NCBI RefSeq assembly: GCF_016125575.1
Contig: NZ_WGLM01000004.1
Coordinates: 560,501 to 624,500 of the forward strand
Source of the DNA: Limimaricola sp.
GTDB lineage: Bacteria; Pseudomonadota; Alphaproteobacteria; Rhodobacterales; Rhodobacteraceae
Reading direction: 5' to 3'
Length of the DNA: 64,000 bases
Shown here: positions 57,892-64,000 of the stretch, piece after piece
How positions within the stretch are numbered: position 1 is the first letter of the stretch
How the letters are laid out: each line of letters starts with the position of its first letter
Notes under the pieces: model-generated
Databases searched by the model: none
What the model was told of the DNA's origin: nothing
The model's input: the letters and a program-made list of their open reading frames with translations, nothing else
Position numbers and translations under genes: made by a program

Positions 57892-59300
57892 GGCAGCAGC
57901 GCCTTCAGCCGCAGTAGAGCGATGCGTTCGACCTGCGCGCAGGCGGTGGCGAATTCGGTTTCGGTATCCTGCGCCAGCCGTGCTTCGAAGGCGGCGAGGA
58001 TACCGGCCTTGTCATGGTCGCGCACCGCGATGATGAAGGGAAAGCCGTGCTTTTCAACATAGGCGGTGTTGAGCGCTGTGAACTGCGCGCGTTCGGCATC
58101 TGTCAGTGCATCAAGGCCCGCGGCAGCCTGTTCGGCGGTCGACTCGGCCGTCAGACGACGCGCGGCGGCGAGTTTGCCGGCAAGGTCCGGGTGGGCCCTC
58201 AACACGCCCAGCCGTTCGTCATGGCTGGCGCTGCGGAACATGCGGGCCAGCGCGTTGTGCAGGCCGGCGGCGGTGTCATGGGCCGGACCAAGCTCCAGCT
58301 CCCACGCGCGTTCGGCGATCCAGGGCGAATGTTCGAAGATGCTGCCGAAGGCCGAGACGAAGGCATCGCGGTCCATCGTGCTGGGCCGGGTCTGGCGCAC
58401 TGGCGGATGGTTGGCCGCCCAGTGCCGGGCGATGTCGATGCGGCGGGCGAACCACGCCCCGTCATGCCCGCGCGCATAGTCGAGGAACCGTTTCAGCCCG
58501 GCAATCTTGCCCGGCCGCCCGATCAGCCGGTTGTGCAACCCGATGCTCATCATCTTGGGGCTGCCCGCCATGCCCTCGGCATAAAGCGTGTCGAAGGCGT
58601 CGCGCAGGTAGGTGAAGAACTGCTCGCCCTCGATATAGCCAGGCGCGGTGGCAAAGCGCATGTCGTTGGCTTCCAGCGTGTAGGGGATGACCAGCTGGTC
58701 CCGCGCGCCGACATGCAGCCAGTAGGGCAGGTCATCGTCATAGGTGTCGGAAATCCAGTCGAACCCGGCCTCGGCGGTCAGCCGCACGGTGTTGGCGCTG
58801 CAGCGGCCGGTATACCAGCCGGTCGGGCGGCTGCCCACGACCTCGGAATGCAGGCGGATCGCCTCGGCGATCTGGGCGCGCTCCTCGGCCTCGGGCATAT
58901 CCTTGTGCTCGACCCATTTCAGGCCGTGGCTGGCAATCTCCCACCCCGCCGCCTTCATCGCCGCGACCTGTTCGGGCGAGCGGGCGAGTGCGGTGGCCAC
59001 GCCGTAGATCGTCACCGGAATCCCCATGCCGGTGAACAGCCGGTGCAGCCGCCAAAATCCCGCGCGCGCGCCGTAATCGTAGATCGATTCCATGTTCCAG
59101 TGCCGTTGCCCCGGCCAGGGCTGGGCGCCGGCGATGTCGGACAGGAACGCCTCGGAGGCGGCATCGCCGTGCAGGATGTTGTTCTCGCCGCCTTCCTCGT
59201 AATTCAGGACAAGGCTGATGGCGATCTTGGCGCCGTTCGGCCAGGCCGCATCGGGGATGCGCGGGCCATAGCCGATCATGTTGCGGGGATAACGGTTCAT
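57888..59300 (-). CDS. puuE-uraD: Allantoinase (PuuE)-OHCU decarboxylase (UraD) fusion
   Basis: A 470-residue fusion. Residues 1-300 are PuuE-type allantoinase of the polysaccharide-deacetylase fold: ISLVLNYEEGGENN, WNMESIYDYGARAGFWR, SHGLKWVEH and DMRFATAPGYIEGEQF. Residues about 310-470 are UraD: FVSAFGSIFEHSPWIAERAW, LRAHPDLAGKLA with the catalytic His-Pro, and the EKHGFPFIIAVRDH motif. It decarboxylates OHCU to allantoin and then opens allantoin to allantoate. MNRYPRN at 59300 follows AAAGGAA; a frame to 59909 has no support. First gene of puuE-uraD, allE, allA. Confidence 0.95.
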   Translation of the reverse strand: MNRYPRNMIGYGPRIPDAAWPNGAKIAISLVLNYEEGGENNILHGDAASEAFLSDIAGAQPWPGQRHWNMESIYDYGARAGFWRLHRLFTGMGIPVTIYGVATALARSPEQVAAMKAAGWEIASHGLKWVEHKDMPEAEERAQIAEAIRLHSEVVGSRPTGWYTGRCSANTVRLTAEAGFDWISDTYDDDLPYWLHVGARDQLVIPYTLEANDMRFATAPGYIEGEQFFTYLRDAFDTLYAEGMAGSPKMMSIGLHNRLIGRPGKIAGLKRFLDYARGHDGAWFARRIDIARHWAANHPPVRQTRPSTMDRDAFVSAFGSIFEHSPWIAERAWELELGPAHDTAAGLHNALARMFRSASHDERLGVLRAHPDLAGKLAAARRLTAESTAEQAAAGLDALTDAERAQFTALNTAYVEKHGFPFIIAVRDHDKAGILAAFEARLAQDTETEFATACAQVERIALLRLKALLP

Positions 59301-59444
59301 GGCGTTCCTTTCGGGCCGATGCCTCCGTGATAGCGCGGGCTGGCGGGGCTGACTTTCAAGAAAACCGGGAAAGACCTGTCGCGCCTCTGCGGTGTCGCCA
59401 AGTCCCGCACAACGCGCCATAGTTGCGCAAACGGAGGGCAGAAG

Positions 59445-59804
59445 ATGGCGCAAGGTTACCTCACGACGCATGTTCTGGATACCGCGCTGGGCAAACCGGC
59501 GGCGGGCCTGAAGATCTTGCTCTACCACCTCAGCGGCATGAGCCACCGCAAGATCGCCGAGGCGGTGACCAATGCCGACGGCCGCACCGATGCGCCGATC
59601 CTGCCGGAAGGCAAGTTCGCCACTGGCACGTATGAGCTGGTCTTTTGCGCGGGCGATTACCTGCGCGCCACCGGCCAGGCGGGGGCAGAACCGCTGTTTC
59701 TGGATGAAGTGCCGATCCGCTTCGGCATGGCCGAGGCCGAGGCGCATTACCATGTGCCCCTGCTGCTTTCGCCCTACGGCTATTCCACCTATCGCGGCAG
59801 CTGA
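59445..59804 (+). CDS. uraH: 5-hydroxyisourate hydrolase (transthyretin-like)
   Basis: A 119-residue transthyretin-related enzyme: N-terminal [17 protein letters not shown] with the catalytic His, GRTDAPIL with the Arg, and the diagnostic C-terminal [18 protein letters not shown]. It hydrolyses 5-hydroxyisourate to OHCU, the substrate of UraD. GGAGG is 7 bp upstream. It diverges from puuE-uraD by 144 bp, and its last 16 bp overlap the end of the convergent LysR gene. Confidence 0.96.
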   Translation: MAQGYLTTHVLDTALGKPAAGLKILLYHLSGMSHRKIAEAVTNADGRTDAPILPEGKFATGTYELVFCAGDYLRATGQAGAEPLFLDEVPIRFGMAEAEAHYHVPLLLSPYGYSTYRGS

Positions 59805-60721
59805 AGGCCGCTGGTGGCCTGATCCATATCGGCGCGCATCCGCGCAATGATGAAATCGGTGAACAGCCGGATCTTGGGGTCGCGCAGGCGGCGGTGCTGG
59901 GTCAGGCACGAAAGCTGCGTGGGCACCGGCGGCGTCGCGGTGGCGACCGGCACTAGGCGGCCCTCGCGCAGGTGTTCGGCCACCTCGAAAACCGGCTTCA
60001 TGACAATCCCGTGCCCCTCCAGCGCCCAGGCGGTCAACACGTCGCCATCGTCGGATTCGTAGGGCCCCGTGATGTCAAAGCGTTGCGGCCCCTCGGGCGT
60101 CTGCAGCAGCCAGCGAAACTCGGTCGCGCCCGGAAACCGCAAGAGCAGGCAGTCATGTCGGTCGCGCACCAGTGCCGCGCCATCGGCGGGCGCGCCGCGC
60201 CGGGCGATATAGGCAGATGCTGCGCACAGGATGCGCGGGCATTCCGCCACTTGCCGCACCTTCAGCGTTGAATCCTCAAGGATGCCCAGGTGAAAGGCCA
60301 GGTCCAGCCCCTCGGTCACAACGTCGATTTTGCGGTCTGACAGGCGCAGGCGCACGTCGATCTGCGGATAGGCGGCCTTGAAAGCCGGCACATGCGGCGC
60401 GATGAACCGCCGTCCGATGCCAAGGGGCGCCGCGAGAAACACCGTGCCGCGCGGGTTCTGCCCCGTCTGCGCGACCGAGGCCTCGGCCTCGTCGATGGCA
60501 TCGAGGATCTTGCGCGCGCCCTCGTAGAAGATGCGCCCGTTCTCGGTGGGCTGCAGGCTGCGCGTGGTGCGGTTGAACAGCCGCAGGCCGAGGTGCTTTT
60601 CCAGTTCCGCGATTCGCGACGAGGCGACGGCAGGCGAGGTGCGCTGGTCGCGCGCCGCGGCGCTCATGCTGCCCAATTCATAGACACGCACGAACATGCG
60701 GATGTTGTTCACATAGGCCAT
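59789..60721 (-). CDS. LysR-family transcriptional regulator
   Basis: A 310-residue regulator: helix-turn-helix ([20 protein letters not shown], then [20 protein letters not shown]) and a CrgA/PecT-type effector domain from about residue 90. It diverges from puuD (96 bp between starts) and overlaps uraH at its 3' end, so it probably controls the purine genes. The inducer, possibly urate or a derivative, is inference. Confidence 0.92.
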   Translation of the reverse strand: MAYVNNIRMFVRVYELGSMSAAARDQRTSPAVASSRIAELEKHLGLRLFNRTTRSLQPTENGRIFYEGARKILDAIDEAEASVAQTGQNPRGTVFLAAPLGIGRRFIAPHVPAFKAAYPQIDVRLRLSDRKIDVVTEGLDLAFHLGILEDSTLKVRQVAECPRILCAASAYIARRGAPADGAALVRDRHDCLLLRFPGATEFRWLLQTPEGPQRFDITGPYESDDGDVLTAWALEGHGIVMKPVFEVAEHLREGRLVPVATATPPVPTQLSCLTQHRRLRDPKIRLFTDFIIARMRADMDQATSGLQLPR

Positions 60722-60817
60722 TGCCCGGCGCGCCTTGAAAGTGTTCCCCGATTTGTCGGATTAACAAATAAATGGCGGCCGGTATAGCCTGCCCGCGGAC
60801 TGACAGGGGACTGCAAG

Positions 60818-62050
60818 ATGTTCGACATGACCGTGCTGATGGAATGGCTGACCTTTGCCGTGCGCTGGACGCATGTCATCACGGCCGTCGCGTGGATCGG
60901 GTCGTCCTTCTACTTCATCGCGCTGGACCTCGGCCTGCACCGCGACCGCAACCTTGCCACCGGCGCGGATGGCGAGGAATGGCAGGTGCATGGCGGCGGG
61001 TTTTACCATGTGCAGAAATACCTCGTCGCGCCCGCGTCGATGCCCGACGACCTGATCTGGTTCAAATGGGAAAGCTATTTCACCTGGCTCAGCGGCTTTG
61101 CCATGCTGTTCCTGGTCTATTACCTCGGCGGTTCGCTGTTTCTGGTCGACCCGTCGGTGCTGGACATCCCCGTCTGGCAGGCGGTTGCCATCTCGCTCGC
61201 CTCGCTCGCCTTCGGATGGATCGTCTACGACCAGATCTGCAAAAGCCGGTTTGGCGATGACAACACCCGCCTGATGATCGGCCTCTACGTCATCCTCGTG
61301 GGCATGTCCTATTTCTACGTCCACGTCTTTTCGGGCCGCGCGGCGCTGCTGCACCTCGGCGCCTTCACCGCCACCATCATGACCGGCAACGTTTTCTTCA
61401 TCATCATGCCGAACCAGCGCGTGGTGGTGGCCGACCTGATCGCCGGGCGCAAGCCCGACCCGAAATACGGCAAGATCGCCAAGCAGCGCAGCACGCATAA
61501 CAACTACCTGACGCTGCCGGTCATCTTCCTTATGCTCAGCAACCACTACCCGCTGGCTTTCGCCACGAAATACAACTGGATCATCGCCAGCCTCGTCTTC
61601 CTGATGGGCGTGACGATCCGGCACTATTTCAACACCCGCCACATGCGGAAGGGCAACCCGACCTGGACCTGGGCCGTGACGGCGGTGATCTTCATCATCA
61701 TCGCTTGGCTTTCGACCGCGCCGGGCGCGCAAAGCGCACAGATCGACGCGATGACGCCCGAGGCCGAACGGTTCGCCGCCGCCCCCGGATTCCAGCAGGT
61801 CACCGACATCGTTACGGGCCGCTGCTCGATGTGCCACGCCGCCGAACCGGGCTGGGACGGCATTCTCTGGGCGCCCAAGGGCGTGATGCTGGATACGCCC
61901 GCGGCCATCGCCGACCATGCCCGCCAGATCTACATTCAGGCCGGCCTCAGCCACGCAATGCCGCCCGCCAATGTCAGCTACATCGAACCGGCCGAACGCG
62001 CGGCCATCGTCGCGTGGTACCAGGCCGCGATGCGGGGCGAGAAGGGCTGA
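60818..62050 (+). CDS. puuD: Urate hydroxylase PuuD with cytochrome c domain
   Basis: A 410-residue inner-membrane protein: about seven to eight transmembrane segments (residues 1-305), with the N-terminal RWTHVITAVAWIGSSFYFIALD pattern (quoted in part as WIGSSFYF), then a periplasmic cytochrome c domain with Cys336-S-M-Cys339-His340. It oxidises urate to 5-hydroxyisourate and passes electrons to the respiratory chain, as in the PuuD family. AGGGGA lies upstream of ATG 60818. It starts the pathway completed by UraH, UraD, PuuE, AllE and AllA. Confidence 0.95.
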   Translation: MFDMTVLMEWLTFAVRWTHVITAVAWIGSSFYFIALDLGLHRDRNLATGADGEEWQVHGGGFYHVQKYLVAPASMPDDLIWFKWESYFTWLSGFAMLFLVYYLGGSLFLVDPSVLDIPVWQAVAISLASLAFGWIVYDQICKSRFGDDNTRLMIGLYVILVGMSYFYVHVFSGRAALLHLGAFTATIMTGNVFFIIMPNQRVVVADLIAGRKPDPKYGKIAKQRSTHNNYLTLPVIFLMLSNHYPLAFATKYNWIIASLVFLMGVTIRHYFNTRHMRKGNPTWTWAVTAVIFIIIAWLSTAPGAQSAQIDAMTPEAERFAAAPGFQQVTDIVTGRCSMCHAAEPGWDGILWAPKGVMLDTPAAIADHARQIYIQAGLSHAMPPANVSYIEPAERAAIVAWYQAAMRGEKG

Positions 62051-62108
62051 CCCCTTCTTTTGGCCGGAAATACTCCGGGGGGAGCGCAAGCGGGGGGCAG
62101 CGCCCCCC
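62051..62108 (-). repeat. Hairpin-containing intergenic repeat, copy 2
   Basis: Inverted copy of the element at 57004-57061. On the minus strand: GGGGGGC/GCCCCCC hairpin (62108-62102 and 62098-62092), then CCCCCCGGAGTATTTCCGG and CCAAAAGAAGGGG. It fills the space between the convergent puuD and galM stops and may terminate both. Confidence 0.75.
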
Positions 62109-62128
62109 TCTGGTCGTCATGCAGGGCG

Positions 62129-63094
62129 CTACCGGCTGAACCGCCACTGCGTGGTTTCGTCATAGACCCCGCCCGCGGGCACCTCGACCGACGGGAAGGC
62201 GGGGTTGCTGGTGGCATCGGGCCAATACTGCGCCTCGAAGGCCAGCCCCTCGAACGGGGCCCTGCCGGGCCGGATCGCGTGCCGCCCGTCATAGACCTGC
62301 AGGCCGGGGCTGGTCGTGGCCATCGTCAGGCTGACGCCCGATGTCCCGCGCAGCCACATCACGTCGCGCAGCGGCTGGCGCGTGTCGGACAGGCAGTAAT
62401 TGTTGTCGAAATCGGGGTGGTGGACCGACACCGCCTTGCCTTGCCGCAGGTCCATGTCGGTGCCGGTCACATCCACGATCTGGCCCGTGGGAATGAAATC
62501 CCCGGTCGTGGGCAGGTAGCGGTCCGCCGCCACGCGCAGCCAGTGTCCGTCCCAGCGGTCGGTGCCGTCAAGGTTCCAGTAGCTGTGATTGGCGAAGTTC
62601 AGGATCGTCGGCGCATCGGTGGTGCAGGTGACTTGCAGCGTCAGCGTGGCGGGCGGCGTCAGCGTGAACCGCGCCGTCACGCGGCGGTTGCCGGGAAACC
62701 CGCCCTCGCCATCGGGCAGGTCGAGGGCCAGAACGGCATGGGCCGGGCCCGTCTCGACCACGTCCCAGACCTTCAGCATCGTGCCCGCCGCCCCGCAATG
62801 CAGGGTGTGCTGGCCGTCCTGGTTCTTTTCGAAGCCGTGGCGCTGCCCGGCAATCACCGCCTCGCCGCCGGTGATGCGGTTCACCACCGGGCCGATCAGC
62901 GCCCCGTGGTAGCGCATCCGCCCCTCGTAATCGGCGACGTCGTCAGAGCCCTGGGTCAGGTCATGCGCGACGCCGTCAAGCCGCACTGACTGGATGATCG
63001 CGCCCAGGCTCAGAAGCGCCACCGTCAGCTCGCCCGCCGCCAGCTCGATGCGCTGCACTGCCCGTCCGTCCGCGGTGGTGCCAAAGGGCGTCAT
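62129..63094 (-). CDS. galM: Aldose 1-epimerase (mutarotase)
   Basis: A 321-residue enzyme that interconverts alpha and beta anomers of galactose and other aldoses. Motifs: LLSLGAIIQSVRLDG at the N-terminus, GPVVNRITGGEAVI, NFANHSYWNLDG with a catalytic His, PTGQIVDVTGTDMDLR and the C-terminal FPSVEVPAGGVYDETTQWRF with the catalytic Glu region. The ATG overlaps the stop of the GH42 gene (4 bp), which supports a galactoside operon. Confidence 0.95.
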   Translation of the reverse strand: MTPFGTTADGRAVQRIELAAGELTVALLSLGAIIQSVRLDGVAHDLTQGSDDVADYEGRMRYHGALIGPVVNRITGGEAVIAGQRHGFEKNQDGQHTLHCGAAGTMLKVWDVVETGPAHAVLALDLPDGEGGFPGNRRVTARFTLTPPATLTLQVTCTTDAPTILNFANHSYWNLDGTDRWDGHWLRVAADRYLPTTGDFIPTGQIVDVTGTDMDLRQGKAVSVHHPDFDNNYCLSDTRQPLRDVMWLRGTSGVSLTMATTSPGLQVYDGRHAIRPGRAPFEGLAFEAQYWPDATSNPAFPSVEVPAGGVYDETTQWRFSR

Positions 63095-64000
63095 GCCAAC
63101 GGTTCCCAATGCACGCCCGCGGGCGGGATCCGCGTGCCGTTCCACATCTGCGCCTTGGCCGCGTAGTTGAAGACGAAGCGGTGGGTGGCCGTGTCGCGCA
63201 CGCGCAGCCCGTCGGGCAGCACGCAGGTGGGAATGTCCAGCACGTCGCAGTGATAGCCGATGATGTGGTCGAACGTGTCGTCGTCGGGCCATCCGGCGAT
63301 ATAGCGCAGGCTGTCATTGCCCATGATCGCCGGGCGGCCGTCCTTGGTGGACATGTGCACAGTGGCGCTGCCCTCAAGGTGTTCGAACCAGTGCAGGAAG
63401 CGGCCGCCATCGCTGAGCTTGACCTTCGCGCCGGGCGGCAGGCTTTCGGCCAGCGCGACCGTCACGTCGCAATCGGGCAGGCCGGGGCCAAGCGGCACGG
63501 GGATGGAAAGCTCGGCCGTCTTGGTGCCGGTGCGCGGCCCGATCAGGGCGATCCCCTTGAAGGCCGCCAGCGCCGCGCGCAGCGGGTCCGACAGGCGCAT
63601 CAGCCCGGGGGCAAGGACCAGCTTGTAGGCCGACAGATCGGCGCAGTCGGGCGGCAGGATGTCGACGTTCAGACCGGCGCGGCGGCAGGCGCGATAGGCG
63701 GCGAAGGCCAACCGCCAGGCATCGAAATCGGCGCCTTGCGGCTGCACTTCCCAGGCCCAGGCGCTTTCATAATCGAAGACCAGCGCAACTTGGGCCCTGC
63801 CCGGTTCCACCTCCGGCATCGCCGCCAGTTCACGGGCGACCTGCGTGGCCTCGGCCAAGGCAGGGGCGGGGGCGCTGTCGGGGCGCAGCAGCCCTGCGTG
63901 CATCTGCTCCTGCGCAAAGGGCGCCTGCCGCCAGCGGAAGTAGCTGACGCATTCCGCGCCATGCGCGAAAGCTTCCCACGCCCAGAGGCGGGCCATGCCG
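63091..64000 (-). CDS. Beta-galactosidase, GH42 family (5' partial)
   Basis: About 303 C-terminal residues are visible; the N-terminal catalytic barrel lies beyond base 64000. Landmarks are the catalytic-domain end GMARLWAWEAFAHGAECVSYFRWRQAPFAQEQMHAG (quoted in part: AWEAFAHGA, YFRWRQAP), the trimerisation domain VALVFDYESAWAW and LVLAPGLMRLSD, and the short C-terminal beta domain. GH42 enzymes hydrolyse beta-galactosides. It is coupled to galM. No signal peptide can be judged here. Confidence 0.9.
   Translation of the reverse strand, partial: GMARLWAWEAFAHGAECVSYFRWRQAPFAQEQMHAGLLRPDSAPAPALAEATQVARELAAMPEVEPGRAQVALVFDYESAWAWEVQPQGADFDAWRLAFAAYRACRRAGLNVDILPPDCADLSAYKLVLAPGLMRLSDPLRAALAAFKGIALIGPRTGTKTAELSIPVPLGPGLPDCDVTVALAESLPPGAKVKLSDGGRFLHWFEHLEGSATVHMSTKDGRPAIMGNDSLRYIAGWPDDDTFDHIIGYHCDVLDIPTCVLPDGLRVRDTATHRFVFNYAAKAQMWNGTRIPPAGVHWEPLA

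Overview
This 64 kb window is GC-rich, densely coding chromosomal DNA from an alphaproteobacterium, most likely of the Rhodobacterales (Rhodobacter/Roseobacter group). The evidence for this is the short alphaproteobacterial form of HemF, the hemE/hemC arrangement, a cydDC-cydABX block with FNR-type boxes and an NsrR-like regulator, and a full urate-to-ureidoglycolate gene set with PuuE-UraD and PuuD. It reads as ordinary core and metabolic chromosome, with one small insertion-sequence graveyard. There is no prophage, CRISPR array or rRNA operon. Two tRNA genes are present: Met(CAT) at 8167-8243 and Ser(GCT) at 41941-42030.

Layout. 1-8 kb: end of an SDR gene, a lipoprotein, then tetrapyrrole genes hemF, hemE and hemC interleaved with a DUF389 membrane protein, an MFS permease and a glycolate-oxidase-like flavoprotein. 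8-15 kb: tRNA-Met, a PhoX/DUF839 protein, a large HAF-repeat autotransporter with a Gly-rich 126-bp tandem repeat, and a CPA1 antiporter. 15-20 kb: a PQQ quinoprotein with an N-terminal cytochrome c domain, a secreted partner, a coiled-coil protein and a formate/nitrite-type channel. 20-26 kb: small membrane and DUF proteins, a DMT exporter diverging from a LysR regulator, a decarboxylase-hydrolase fusion, an isochorismatase-like hydrolase and a YciI protein. 26-31 kb: a three-gene flavin electron-transfer module (exported FMN-binding protein, ApbE, RnfD-like/ferredoxin reductase fusion), then hemerythrin and glutathionyl-hydroquinone reductase genes.

31-39 kb: a GntR-controlled peptide-type ABC importer containing a permease-ATPase fusion, divergent from DUF1028 and an M20 amidohydrolase. 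39.1-39.7 kb: three abutting IS3-family remnants. 39.7-42 kb: AraC and DUF4386 genes, then a degenerate stretch ending at tRNA-Ser. 42-48.7 kb: an M24 peptidase diverging from a complete dppABCDF operon. 48.7-55.7 kb: cytochrome bd oxidase (cydA, cydB and a 42-codon cydX), its assembly exporter cydDC, and nsrR, with two perfect TTGAT-N4-ATCAA boxes. 55.8-64 kb: rpe, the purine catabolic genes (allA, allE, puuE-uraD fusion, hiuH, a LysR gene, puuD), galM and the end of a GH42 beta-galactosidase gene.

How the genes work together. PuuD, HiuH, the UraD and PuuE domains, AllE and AllA cover urate to glyoxylate. Only the allantoate amidohydrolase step is missing locally, and the M20 enzyme at 37.9 kb is a possible but unproven candidate. 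The cyd genes form a low-oxygen and NO-tolerant respiratory unit. Two peptide-type ABC importers and two amide or peptide hydrolases suggest use of peptides or ureido compounds. The least explained parts are the flavin module at 26-29 kb, the autotransporter repeat, the decarboxylase-hydrolase fusion with its shared upstream motif, and a hairpin-containing intergenic repeat found twice at the right end.
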